Origin: CTSoil-075 sp964292325
GTDB taxonomy: Bacteria; Bacillota; Negativicutes; DSM-13327
NCBI GenBank assembly: GCA_964292325.1
Contig: CAXYVG010000040.1
Location: 1-31,685, forward strand
DNA: 31,685 nt
Direction of reading: 5' to 3'
Shown: piece after piece, positions 1 to 7,410 of the stretch
Layout: every line of letters begins with the position of its first letter
Position numbering within the stretch: position 1 is the stretch's first letter
The notes under the pieces: generated by a model
The model's database searches: none
Seen by the model: only the letters and a program-made list of their open reading frames with translations
What the model was told of the DNA's origin: nothing
Program-made: the position numbers and the translations under genes

Positions 1-245
1 AAAACCCGCCGCAGATTGCCACAGGATTCGCTGGAATCACGCTGGCTTATAATGTGAAAAGCGAAGCCGAAGTGCATGAAATCATGGGACTTGCCAAAAA
101 GGCGGGAGCAGTTATCGCTAAAGAACCGCAGAAGGTTTTCTGGGGCGGATACAGTGGATATTTCACCGACCCGAACGGATATTATTGGGAGGTTGCCTAC
201 AATCCGTACTGGTCGTTCGACGAGAACGATATGCTTGTGTTGTAG
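1..245 (+). CDS. VOC (glyoxalase/bleomycin-resistance fold) family protein, C-terminal part
   Basis: The gene is cut by the left edge; the open frame runs in from position 3 and ends with TAG at 243-245, giving about 80 residues. The tail reads GGYSGYFTDPNGYYWEVAYN, the typical last beta strands of the vicinal-oxygen-chelate fold, with the family's metal-ligand Glu in the YWEVAYN strand. VOC proteins act as metal-dependent isomerases, dioxygenases or drug-binding proteins, and the N-terminal half needed to choose between them is missing. A GTG at 54 could start a shorter frame, but the homologous sequence clearly continues upstream of it. Family assignment is firm; substrate is unknown. Confidence 0.8.
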   Translation, partial: NPPQIATGFAGITLAYNVKSEAEVHEIMGLAKKAGAVIAKEPQKVFWGGYSGYFTDPNGYYWEVAYNPYWSFDENDMLVL

Positions 246-333
246 AGAAATCACCGTAAGGAAAAGCCCATTTCAGTATATGAATGGTTAGTAATGGAAT
301 GGATGCCAGACTTCGGAGCTTCTTATAAAAATC

Positions 334-362
334 TTGACAAGAGAAAATATTGTTGTTATATT
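334..362 (+). promoter_or_regulatory. Sigma-A promoter of the phosphoribosyltransferase gene
   Basis: A perfect -35 TTGACA (334-339) and a -10 TATATT (357-362) are separated by 17 bp. Transcription would begin near 369, upstream of the hairpin at 400-440, so that hairpin lies inside the leader of the next gene rather than only ending the VOC gene. Confidence 0.75.
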
Positions 363-382
363 TATTGAAATTACATAAGTCG

Positions 383-440
383 GTATTCGATAATACAAAG
401 ACGTATTAAGGAAACATGTTTTCCCTAATACGTCTTTTTT
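383..440 (+). promoter_or_regulatory. Attenuator-like leader: intrinsic terminator plus competing helices
   Basis: A terminator hairpin pairs GACGTATTA (400-408) with TAATACGTC (426-434), extends through GGAAA/TTTCC, and is followed by six T (435-440). Upstream, AATAC (392-396) can pair either with GTATT at 383-387 or with GTATT at 403-407; the second pairing would break the terminator stem. This three-way arrangement is what attenuators show. No conserved purine, preQ1 or other aptamer is recognisable in the roughly 30 nt before it, so the signal is unknown. A plain terminator for the VOC gene remains possible. Confidence 0.5.
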
Positions 441-513
441 AATTCTTGTATAAGTTCATTTTGTTAGATTGTTATATAAGATTAGTTGAAATAATTATAA
501 TGGAGGGAAAGAT

Positions 514-1074
514 ATGTTAGCAGAACACAAGCATTTACGTACCGCAATTGAGACAGAGCAAATGGTTACAATTAAGAAAAATACTGGGGAAAGCTATAAA
601 TTTAAATTGTATGCTTTTGGTGAACGCGGAACATTGATTCAACCAGAATTAATTACTGAGATAACCGAAGACCTAGCGCAAGGTGTAAAAACGCATTTTA
701 CAGACTTTGATTATATCGTATCACCGGAACCCGGTGGTCATACGTGGGGGATGTTGGTCGCTTATGCCTTACATAAACCTATCAATATCTTACGTATGAG
801 TACTCCTGACAATCAGGACGCAACAGCTAGTATTAAACGGGAAACAGCATATAATGAGAATTACATTAATTTTAGTGGATTTAAACGAGGCGATAGGGTT
901 TTACTAATGGATGATGTCATTAGTTCTGGTGGGACGATTTATGCCATCGTTGGGCAGTTAAGAGCTTTAGGGGTTGAGGTAATCGGGGCGCAGGTGATTT
1001 TGGTGAAGGGTGAATACTATGAAGAAATAGAAAAAAGTTTAGACATGCCTGTAAGATATTTGGCTAAGGTGTGA
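514..1074 (+). CDS. Phosphoribosyltransferase family protein (adenine PRTase-like)
   Basis: A 186-residue type I phosphoribosyltransferase that would use PRPP to convert a base to its nucleotide in the cytoplasm. The PRPP-binding loop VLLMDDVISSGGT lies at residues 129-141 with the two acidic residues at 133-134, and a pyrophosphate-loop-like EPGGHTWG lies at 72-79. The ATG is preceded by GGAGGG about 8 nt upstream. The length suits apt/xpt-type enzymes, but the N-terminal hood region resembles neither closely, so adenine, xanthine or a regulatory role cannot be separated. It stands alone with its own promoter and attenuator-like leader, and converges with the hydrogenase-chemoreceptor gene 29 nt downstream. 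Confidence 0.8.
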   Translation: MLAEHKHLRTAIETEQMVTIKKNTGESYKFKLYAFGERGTLIQPELITEITEDLAQGVKTHFTDFDYIVSPEPGGHTWGMLVAYALHKPINILRMSTPDNQDATASIKRETAYNENYINFSGFKRGDRVLLMDDVISSGGTIYAIVGQLRALGVEVIGAQVILVKGEYYEEIEKSLDMPVRYLAKV

Positions 1075-1103
1075 TAACAAAAGATAACGAAAAATGGTTG
1101 ACA

Positions 1104-3017
1104 TTATTTTTTTTCTACTAGGGTCATGGCTGTAGCGGCAATTCCTTGGCACTTCGCAGTTACTTCCTCTACGGTCGCAGAGATATCTGTAATTTCCAAA
1201 CTGACTGCATCCACTTTTTTTGCAAGAGAATCTGATATATCGATAATTTTTTCTACTTGCCCTTTGATTTGATTTTCGCTGTTTTTAGTCGATGTAACTG
1301 TATCTTTTGACTGATTCGCAAGCACTCGTACTTCTTCAGCGACAACGGCAAAACCTCTCCCCTGCTCGCCAGCCCGCGCCGCCTCGATCGCTGCGTTTAA
1401 TGCTAGAAGATTAGTTTGACCCGCGATAGTAACAATTTCATCGGATGCATGTGAAAAGTCTTGTAACTTATTTTCAACATCTAGCATACTTTCTTTTAAT
1501 ATCGCTGCAACATGTAAGATGGAATGCATTTCATGACTGATATTTTCAATATGCTTTGCATTTTCACAACTACCAAGAGATACTTCATGAATTGCATTCG
1601 TTATGTCCGCAACACACTCTTTGAGTATTTGGCTAGCCTGTTCACGTTCCTCACCGATAGCTTTTACTTCCGCCACGACCTCTTGAATCTGATTATTTTT
1701 TTCGGCCAAGTTGGCTTTTTCAATAAAATGTACTTTTTGATTATAGTCAATACAATTTTCTATATGATTTATACCTTGCGATACTGCTTGAGCAAATTTT
1801 TCACAATTGCCGAAGCCGCAAGCATAACAATTAACCTTTCGAGAATCATTTGTCGTTTTATGCATTTGATTGAATATAGTATCAAGATTATGATTCTGTG
1901 TAATCTTGATTTGATTGGATTTATCTTCGTATTTTCTACTGAAATCACGTAGTATAAGCTCTTTGTCAAACTGTTGAAATAAGCCATATCCTTTTTTGAA
2001 CAACTTATTTTTACGTTGTTTTTTCAGCTTTTCTTGTTTTAGTTGATTCATCTTGCAATCGATGTCATCAATAGAAATGTCTTTACTCGTGCCAGTACCA
2101 AGATTACAACCATGTAGACAATTTAGAATATCTACGATTAAAGGCAGTTCCTTGCCTGTACCTATGCGTTTGGCATACTCATCTAGATAGTGATAGGCAT
2201 GTTGCGCTCCTTCCACCTGTCTAACCCAAGCGCTACCATTCGTATGAAAATCCACATTTTCTCGTAGTCCACCTGGTCGGCTAAAGGTCAAACCAATACC
2301 ACAACCAATATCATCAAAATCAACTTCTGGATAATCATTTAACTTAATCTGATTCTCTACGAGATACTGTTTCAATTTTTCATATGTAACATTATACTTG
2401 ACGATACTATCTGTATTTTTTTCGTTAATCTCATCAATTTTTCCAATACACGGAGATAAGAAGGCTATCTTATCGGTAACCCCTTTGTATTTTTTTAGAT
2501 AAATAGCGGTGCACATCATAGGGCTATGTATAGGAGCTAGTTTATCGATTAATTGTGGTTTGAATTTTTGAATATAGTTGACAATGACTGGGCATGGCTG
2601 AGCTATAATAGAATGTAAATCCGATTCTTTTATAGCTTTCAAATAAGCCCACGTTGTTATATCAGCGCCAAAAGAAACATCATAAATAAGATTTACCCCT
2701 AGAGATTTTAAATAGCCATATAATTTTTTGTAATTAGGAAAGTTAAAGCGAATAGCTGGAGCAACGATGATAGAAATATTCGCTCCCTTTTTCAAATCAG
2801 CGAAGAATTCTTGCGTATCATCCATAAAATCTCTAGCGCGATGATCACATATATCAATACATTCACCGCAATGAATACATTTTAGTTGATCAATTCTAAC
2901 TTTATTTTCTCCATTATGCTCATAGGCAATATTGGCGTTTACAGGGCATTTCGCAACACATTTATTACACCCAAAACATTTTTCTTCATTTGTTATTATA
3001 ATTTGTTGCTGCATCAT
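1104..3017 (-). CDS. Soluble chemoreceptor with ferredoxin and [FeFe]-hydrogenase-like domains
   Basis: A 637-residue fusion. Residues 14-24 and 47-57 carry two CxxCxxCxxxC 4Fe-4S motifs. Residues 80-330 match the iron-hydrogenase large-subunit domain: Cys142 in QPCP (L1), Cys190 and Lys193 in SPCIGK (L2), Cys300 and Cys304 in NCLHGC (L3). A further CxxCGxxxxC...C cluster motif (397, 400, 405, 422) precedes a methyl-accepting signalling domain from about residue 440 with the conserved tip around TNLLALNAAIEAARAG. There is no membrane segment or HAMP domain, so it should be cytoplasmic. All four H-cluster cysteine ligands are kept, but the proton-relay Cys of TSCCP is Pro and both L2/L3 Met residues are replaced, which suggests sensing of H2 or redox state rather than fast catalysis. 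Tandem ATGs at 3017 and 3014 follow GAGGAG; the second is better spaced. Confidence 0.85.
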   Translation of the reverse strand: MMQQQIIITNEEKCFGCNKCVAKCPVNANIAYEHNGENKVRIDQLKCIHCGECIDICDHRARDFMDDTQEFFADLKKGANISIIVAPAIRFNFPNYKKLYGYLKSLGVNLIYDVSFGADITTWAYLKAIKESDLHSIIAQPCPVIVNYIQKFKPQLIDKLAPIHSPMMCTAIYLKKYKGVTDKIAFLSPCIGKIDEINEKNTDSIVKYNVTYEKLKQYLVENQIKLNDYPEVDFDDIGCGIGLTFSRPGGLRENVDFHTNGSAWVRQVEGAQHAYHYLDEYAKRIGTGKELPLIVDILNCLHGCNLGTGTSKDISIDDIDCKMNQLKQEKLKKQRKNKLFKKGYGLFQQFDKELILRDFSRKYEDKSNQIKITQNHNLDTIFNQMHKTTNDSRKVNCYACGFGNCEKFAQAVSQGINHIENCIDYNQKVHFIEKANLAEKNNQIQEVVAEVKAIGEEREQASQILKECVADITNAIHEVSLGSCENAKHIENISHEMHSILHVAAILKESMLDVENKLQDFSHASDEIVTIAGQTNLLALNAAIEAARAGEQGRGFAVVAEEVRVLANQSKDTVTSTKNSENQIKGQVEKIIDISDSLAKKVDAVSLEITDISATVEEVTAKCQGIAATAMTLVEKK

Positions 3018-3097
3018 TTATCTCCTCGCATACTATTGGGTACCTTAGATATGTCTAAAACCCATCATAGTTTCAACTGCTAAAACATCTACCGATT

Positions 3098-3127
3098 ATT
3101 ATAGATCATATAATTCATATTTTGCAA
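3098..3127 (-). promoter_or_regulatory. Sigma-A promoter of the hydrogenase-chemoreceptor gene
   Basis: On the minus strand TTGCAA (3122-3127) and a perfect TATAAT (3098-3103) are 18 bp apart. The leader holds a small inverted repeat TTAGA-TATG-TCTAA (3045-3058) just upstream of the ribosome binding site, which could be an operator or a short hairpin. Confidence 0.6.
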
Positions 3128-3162
3128 ATGTTCATAGCTCATTTTTCATCTTTTTGGGAAAG

Positions 3163-3192
3163 TTGACATCAAAATGAGTCATATGATATCTT
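3163..3192 (+). promoter_or_regulatory. Probable sigma-A promoter of the ECF transporter gene
   Basis: A perfect TTGACA (3163-3168) is followed after 18 bp by TATCTT (3187-3192), a 4/6 match to the -10 element. It is divergent from the chemoreceptor promoter about 36 bp away. No thiamine, riboflavin or other vitamin riboswitch is recognisable between it and the start codon, so the transporter's substrate cannot be read from regulation. Confidence 0.45.
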
Positions 3193-3255
3193 ATATAGTA
3201 TTGGTTAGCTGTAAGAACAGTATATTTTATAAGGTAGATAAGGTAGGAAAACGGT

Positions 3256-3768
3256 ATGCAACAACAATCTTTCAATCGAACAAAACAACTGGTCTATACA
3301 GCGCTAGGCATTGCCCTTGTTTTTGTTTGCACGATATTTATAAATCTTCGTCTTCCCATTGCCGCTAATGGCGGTTTAATTCATTTGGGGAATGTGCCCC
3401 TTTTTATTATGGCCATTCTTTACGGACGCCGATTTGGCGCATTGTCGGGAGGAATTGGTATGGCTCTTTTTGATGTAGTGGGTGGCTGGTTTATATGGGC
3501 CCCTTTTACGTTGGTCATTGTAGCCGCTATGGGGTATACAGTCGGTGCTATCTGCGAAAAAAACCGGACCATGACGGCTTATGTGTTGGCCTTAGTGGTG
3601 GCTTGTCTCATTAAAGTGCTTGGTTATTATGCTGCTGAAGTGATGATTTACGGAAATTGGCTGGCACCGATGACGTCGATTCCTGGTAATCTTGTTCAGA
3701 TTGGTGTGGCATCCGTTATCGTATTGCCTATTTTGGCCAAGTTGAGAAAGAATGGACTTGCTTCTTAG
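3256..3768 (+). CDS. ECF transporter S component (substrate-binding membrane subunit)
   Basis: A 170-residue, very hydrophobic protein with about five or six predicted membrane helices (first near residues 12-32), the size and shape of an energy-coupling-factor S component. The pattern of a short basic N-terminus, an early AALGIALVF-type helix and a later GNLVQIGVASVIVLPI helix fits the vitamin-precursor S components annotated as DUF1393/HmpT-like. Such subunits bind a vitamin or precursor and work with a shared EcfA-A'-T module encoded elsewhere. AAGGTAGG lies about 10 nt before the ATG. It is a single-gene unit with its own promoter and a strong terminator; the substrate is not determinable. 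Confidence 0.75.
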   Translation: MQQQSFNRTKQLVYTALGIALVFVCTIFINLRLPIAANGGLIHLGNVPLFIMAILYGRRFGALSGGIGMALFDVVGGWFIWAPFTLVIVAAMGYTVGAICEKNRTMTAYVLALVVACLIKVLGYYAAEVMIYGNWLAPMTSIPGNLVQIGVASVIVLPILAKLRKNGLAS

Positions 3769-3832
3769 CAGATAAGAACGATCACAAGTGAAAAAAGTAA
3801 TGATTATAATTGGTGCGATTCAATAGAACGTG

Positions 3833-3870
3833 ATAACCTGTAGGAGAGAAATCTCTTACAGGTTATTTTT
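3833..3870 (+). terminator. Intrinsic terminator after the ECF gene
   Basis: A 15-bp stem (3833-3847 with 3852-3866, one G-U pair) closed by a GAAA tetraloop and followed by a T run (3866-3870). It separates the ECF gene from the ter operon. Confidence 0.85.
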
Positions 3871-3972
3871 GTCGCAAAATTGTCACATCTTTGCGTTACT
3901 ATTAGTAATATGGTTAAATATTCTAATGCGAAAACATGAATAGGAATAAAATGGGATATATTAGGGCATGAT

Positions 3973-3999
3973 ATTTTTACAAAAAAATATTGTAAAAAT
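3973..3999. promoter_or_regulatory. Perfect 10-bp inverted repeat upstream of the ter promoter
   Basis: ATTTTTACAA (3973-3982) is mirrored exactly by TTGTAAAAAT (3990-3999) around a 7-bp AT spacer. Its right end lies 2 bp before the putative -35 element at 4002, a normal place for an activator or repressor site. I do not recognise the regulator; it is not a Spo0A box. Confidence 0.5.
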
Positions 4000-4001
4000 G
4001 G

Positions 4002-4027
4002 AGGAATTTGATAGCGTGTAATCGAAT
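4002..4027 (+). promoter_or_regulatory. Sigma-H-type promoter of the ter operon
   Basis: AGGAATT (4002-4008), 12 bp, then ATCGAAT (4021-4027) matches the Bacillus Spo0H consensus RnAGGAwWW-N11/12-RnnGAATww at nearly every position. Transcription would start near 4035, about 33 nt before the first terD start codon. The rest of the gap from 3769 to 4068 holds the terminator, this site, the inverted repeat, and an AACAAAT/ATTTGTT mini-repeat in the leader. A weaker sigma-A-like pair, TTGCGT (3891) and TTAAAT (3914), could be a second promoter. Confidence 0.55.
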
Positions 4028-4068
4028 GAACAAATGTAAGTATTTGTTACATAGGAAGGGAGTCAGTT

Positions 4069-4674
4069 ATGGCGATAAGTTTACAAAAAGGTCAAAAAAT
4101 TGATTTAACTAAAGGTAATGCTGGACTTTCAGAACTAATTGTTGGACTCGGTTGGGATCCAGTTGAACAAGCTGGTGGCGGATTTTTAAGTGGCTTATTA
4201 GGTGGCAAAAAAGCAGAGGTTGATTGTGATGCATCTGTATTGCTATTAGATGCCAATGGGAAATTTACTCATAAAGACAATGTGGTTTTTTTCAATAACC
4301 TAAAAAGTCCTTGTGGTAGTGTTACTCATTTAGGAGATAACCGTACTGGCGGTGGCGATGGTGATGATGAGCAAATTTTAATACAGCTAAATAAAGTGCC
4401 TAGTAACATACATAAAATAGTTTTTGTCGTAAATATTTATGATTGCCAGAAACGCAAACAAGATTTTGGCATGATTAAAAATGCCTTTATTCGAGTGATC
4501 AATAAGGCCGATATGCAAGAAATAACTAGATATAATCTAACGGATAGCTATGCTGGTAAAACGGCACTGATTGTTGGTGAAGTATATCGCCACCAAGGCG
4601 AGTGGAAGTTCGGTGCTCTTGGTGAAAGTACACAAGATGTTTCACTGAGTGCTCTGGTTGGGAAATATAGTTAA
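4069..4674 (+). CDS. TerD family stress protein, first paralogue (Gly-rich insertion)
   Basis: A 201-residue TerD-domain protein. TerD proteins are cytoplasmic Ca2+-binding beta-sandwich proteins of the tellurite/stress-response system. The family start SLQKGQKIDL, the GLGWD turn (26-30), acidic ligands in VDCDASV (51-57) and the signature GDNRTGGGDGDDE (89-101) are present. Unlike its two downstream paralogues it has a glycine/hydrophobic insertion, GGGFLSGLLGGKK (36-48), just before the first Ca2+ strand, and DCD in place of DLD. AAGGGAG precedes the ATG. It is the first gene of a roughly 8.5-kb ter operon. Confidence 0.92.
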   Translation: MAISLQKGQKIDLTKGNAGLSELIVGLGWDPVEQAGGGFLSGLLGGKKAEVDCDASVLLLDANGKFTHKDNVVFFNNLKSPCGSVTHLGDNRTGGGDGDDEQILIQLNKVPSNIHKIVFVVNIYDCQKRKQDFGMIKNAFIRVINKADMQEITRYNLTDSYAGKTALIVGEVYRHQGEWKFGALGESTQDVSLSALVGKYS

Positions 4675-4703
4675 TTAATAATAAAAAATAGGGGGATAAT
4701 AAA

Positions 4704-5285
4704 ATGGCAGTTAGCTTAAGCAAAGGGCAAAAAGTAGATTTGACAAAAACAAATCCTGGTTTGAAAAAAATTGTGATTGGACTTGGCTGGGATACTAATA
4801 AGTATGATGGTGGTCAAGATTTTGATCTCGATGCATCTGCCTTTATTTTGGGGGCAACAGGAAAAGTGAAAGATGAAAAAGATTTCGTTTTTTATAATAA
4901 TACAAAAGGTGCGCAAGGCGCAGTAGTACATACTGGTGACAATCGTAGTGGCGTTGGCGATGGTGACGATGAGCAAATGAATATAGATCTTACTCAAATT
5001 CCTGCTGACGTTGAGAAAGTAGCTTTTACGATTACGATTCATGATGCAGAGGCTCGTAAACAAAATTTCGGACAAGTTGCCAATGCTTATGTTCGAGTTT
5101 TTAATGAAGAAGGCGGTACAGAACTGATTCGCTATGACTTAGGTGAAGACTTTTCTGTAGAGACAGCGATTGTTGTTGCGGAAATTTATCGCAATGGTGC
5201 AGAGTGGAAGTTTAATGCAATTGGTAGTGGATTCAAAGGTGGATTGGGTGCTTTATGCGCTAATTTTGGTTTAAGTGTAGCGTAG
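4704..5285 (+). CDS. TerD family stress protein, second paralogue
   Basis: A 193-residue TerD protein of canonical form: SLSKGQKVDLTK at the N-terminus, GLGWD (26-30), the Ca2+-binding strand DFDLDASAF (39-47), and GDNRSGVGDGDDE (78-90). It lies 29 nt after the first paralogue behind GGGGGA. All acidic ligands of the family are kept, so calcium binding is expected. The run of three TerD genes is typical of ter operons, where the paralogues are thought to form a membrane-associated scaffold with TerC. Substrate or partner cannot be assigned to each copy from sequence. Confidence 0.93.
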   Translation: MAVSLSKGQKVDLTKTNPGLKKIVIGLGWDTNKYDGGQDFDLDASAFILGATGKVKDEKDFVFYNNTKGAQGAVVHTGDNRSGVGDGDDEQMNIDLTQIPADVEKVAFTITIHDAEARKQNFGQVANAYVRVFNEEGGTELIRYDLGEDFSVETAIVVAEIYRNGAEWKFNAIGSGFKGGLGALCANFGLSVA

Positions 5286-5330
5286 TTAGAGCTTTAACTG
5301 AATGATGGAGCATGCATGGAGGGATAAGAC

Positions 5331-5906
5331 ATGGGAATTAACTTAGGTAAAGGCGAAAGAATTAATTTATCAAAAGAAGCACCTAGCTTGAAAAAAGTAG
5401 GTGTAGGACTGGGTTGGGATACAAACAGTACGGATACTGGCGTTGATTTTGATTTGGATGCTTCCGTTTTCATGCTAGGCGTAAATGGGAAAATACCTAC
5501 AGAAAAAAACTTTGTATTTTATAATAATTTAACATCTCCTGATGGCGCGGTTAAGCATACAGGCGATAATCTGACAGGTGTTGGTGATGGCGATGATGAG
5601 ACCGTTCTTGTGGAACTTGCGAAAGTGGATGCGACCATCAATGATTTAGTGTTTGTAGTTACTATTCATGAAGCAGAGAAACGCAAACAAAATTTTGGAC
5701 AAGTTCGCAATGCCTTCATTCGTTTATATGATCAGGAAACAAATAAAGAAGTCGCTAAATATGATCTGGAAGAAGATTTCTCGAAGGAAACGGCGATTGA
5801 GTTTGGGAAACTATACAAAAAAGATGGTCAGTGGAGATTCCAAGCAGTGGGGCAGGGTTATAACTCTGGTTTACAAGGATTCGTGGACAGATATTTCGCT
5901 GGCTAA
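5331..5906 (+). CDS. TerD family stress protein, third paralogue
   Basis: A 191-residue TerD protein, closest in layout to the second copy: INLGKGERINLSK N-terminus, GLGWD (26-30), DFDLDASVF (39-47) and GDNLTGVGDGDDE (78-90), with the full set of acidic calcium ligands. The start is supported by GGAGGG about 9 nt upstream. A hairpin at 5942-5996 lies just downstream and may reduce read-through into the rest of the operon, so the three TerD proteins could be made in excess over the downstream products. Confidence 0.93.
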   Translation: MGINLGKGERINLSKEAPSLKKVGVGLGWDTNSTDTGVDFDLDASVFMLGVNGKIPTEKNFVFYNNLTSPDGAVKHTGDNLTGVGDGDDETVLVELAKVDATINDLVFVVTIHEAEKRKQNFGQVRNAFIRLYDQETNKEVAKYDLEEDFSKETAIEFGKLYKKDGQWRFQAVGQGYNSGLQGFVDRYFAG

Positions 5907-5941
5907 TATATGAAAATTTAAAGGTACTATGTTGCTATTGT

Positions 5942-5999
5942 AGACACAAAGAACACAAAGGGTATAGAGTGCCTCTTTTGTGACATCTTTGTGTCTTTA
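5942..5999 (+). terminator. Intra-operon hairpin, possible partial terminator
   Basis: An 11-bp perfect stem (5942-5952 with 5986-5996) continues inward through CACAAAG / CTTTTGTG with a bulge, and is followed by a short T-rich stretch. It sits between the third terD and the TerA-like gene with no obvious new promoter after it. A leaky terminator or an mRNA-processing or stability hairpin is likely. Confidence 0.5.
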
Positions 6000-6032
6000 T
6001 GTTTTAGAATTTATATAAATGAGGTTATCAAT

Positions 6033-6668
6033 ATGGGCTTTTTTGATAAAGTTGACATGACGAAGAAAGTAAAGGAACCATCGGTGATTAACTTAGCGAA
6101 AAGCGGTGATTTTCACACGATTGATCTGGCAAAGAAAACAGGAGAAATTCTTGTTAATTTGAACTGGAATTCCGTGGTCGAGAAAAAAGGAATGTTTGCT
6201 TTTTTGGCAAAAGATACTCTGGATCTTGATTTAGGATGCATGTATCGTTTGAAAGATGGTAACCAGGGGGTTATCCAGGCCTTAGGGAATTTATTTGGCT
6301 CGGCCTCTTCTAAGCCATATATTAGCCTTGATAAGGACGACCGTACGGGAAAAAGTAGTGATGGTGAGAATCTTCGTTTAACAAAATTAGAAGAATTAGA
6401 TGTTGTGATCGTATTTGCTTTTATTTATGAAGGAGCACCAAACTGGGACAGTGCGAAAGGCATTGTTACGGTTACGCAGCAAGGTAGTGCGGATATTATT
6501 ATTAAATTAGATAATCCAGATAAGGGTAAGATCATGTGCGCATTAGTCAAAATTGAAAATAAAAACAATCAGTTGGTTATTACAAAATTGGAAAAATATT
6601 TTGCAGGTCATAAAGAACTAGATAAGGAATTTGGTTTTGGCTTCAATTGGACTGCTGGGAAAAAATAA
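6033..6668 (+). CDS. TerA-like protein, divergent TerD-superfamily member
   Basis: From the ATG at 6033 (GAGGT about 8 nt upstream; an in-frame ATG at 5991 lies inside the preceding hairpin and is less likely) the product is 211 residues. It keeps a degenerate TerD core: NLNWN in place of GLGWD, LDLDLG (63-68) as the acidic strand, and DKDDRTGKSSDGE (90-102) in place of the GDN...GDGDDE loop. The C-terminus with LVKIENKNNQLVITKLEKYF and GFGFNW is like TerA proteins. Calcium binding may survive in altered form. In ter operons TerA-like proteins accompany TerD and are presumed partners; there is no assigned enzymatic activity. Confidence 0.8.
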   Translation: MGFFDKVDMTKKVKEPSVINLAKSGDFHTIDLAKKTGEILVNLNWNSVVEKKGMFAFLAKDTLDLDLGCMYRLKDGNQGVIQALGNLFGSASSKPYISLDKDDRTGKSSDGENLRLTKLEELDVVIVFAFIYEGAPNWDSAKGIVTVTQQGSADIIIKLDNPDKGKIMCALVKIENKNNQLVITKLEKYFAGHKELDKEFGFGFNWTAGKK

Positions 6669-6694
6669 AAATTATAGAATATATGGAGGATTTT

Positions 6695-7372
6695 ATGGAG
6701 TATGAGATTTTGTATCCAGGTGCTTTCCCTTTATTGAAGGTTCAGTTACAGCAGGGAGAAATGATTAAGGCAGAATCAGATGCGATGGTATCGATGTCCA
6801 ATACCGTTGATGTAGAAGGTAAGATGGAAGGTGGATTATTAGGTGGTATTGGACGGATGCTCGCCGGAGAAAAATTTTTCTTTCAAACATTAAATGCTCG
6901 TCGGGGACCTGGTGAAGTATTGTTAGCACCTTCGATACCTGGCGATATTGTTGATGTGGATTTAGATGGCAGTTATAGCTTAGTAGTACAAAAAGATGGT
7001 TTCTTGGCGAGTTCGAATGGTGTAGAAGTATCCAGTAAAATGCAAAATTTATTGCAAGGCGTATTTTCAGGGGAAGGATTTTTTACTTTGCAGGTCAGTG
7101 GTAAAGGTACGGTTTTTCTAAATTCGTATGGTGGTATTCATGCCATTAATTTAGAAGCTGGTGAAGAAAGAATTATTGATAATGGTCATCTGGTGGCTTG
7201 GGCAGATTATATGGATTATAAAATTGAAAAAGCCTCATCAGGCTGGATCTCTAGTTTTACATCAGGTGAAATGTTAGTTTGCCGTTTTAGAGGACCGGGG
7301 GTAGTTTTGATTCAAACACGAAATCCTCAAGGGTTTGGAGATTGGGTAAGAAGCTTCGTACCTTCGAAATAG
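6695..7372 (+). CDS. AIM24/TIGR00266 family protein
   Basis: A 225-residue protein beginning at the ATG at 6695, which has GGAGG 5 nt upstream; a longer frame from 6647 overlaps the previous gene and lacks such a site. The sequence is of the AIM24/TIGR00266 type: KVQLQQGEMIKAESDAMV near the start, MEGGLLGGIGRMLAGE (about 46-61), and LAPSIPGDIVDVDL, built on internally repeated beta segments. The family has a double-stranded beta-helix-like fold and is often found beside TerD genes; its biochemical role is unknown. The hydrophobic glycine segment may contact membrane. Confidence 0.85.
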   Translation: MEYEILYPGAFPLLKVQLQQGEMIKAESDAMVSMSNTVDVEGKMEGGLLGGIGRMLAGEKFFFQTLNARRGPGEVLLAPSIPGDIVDVDLDGSYSLVVQKDGFLASSNGVEVSSKMQNLLQGVFSGEGFFTLQVSGKGTVFLNSYGGIHAINLEAGEERIIDNGHLVAWADYMDYKIEKASSGWISSFTSGEMLVCRFRGPGVVLIQTRNPQGFGDWVRSFVPSK

Positions 7373-7410
7373 ACAAAAAATAGTAGCGTATCATACTTGG
7401 AGGTTTATCA

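Noticed and set aside
330..440. Purine riboswitch before the phosphoribosyltransferase gene
   Set aside because: The leader before the terminator is only about 30 nt and has none of the conserved three-way-junction sequences.
1524..1952. Plus-strand open frame opposite the chemoreceptor gene
   Set aside because: The minus-strand frame encodes conserved iron-sulfur and MCP motifs; the plus-strand translation resembles nothing.
3169..3255. Thiamine or riboflavin riboswitch before the ECF gene
   Set aside because: No conserved TPP or FMN aptamer motifs and too little space after the promoter.
7373..7410. yybP-ykoY manganese riboswitch before terC
   Set aside because: The gap is 38 nt and holds only a ribosome binding site.
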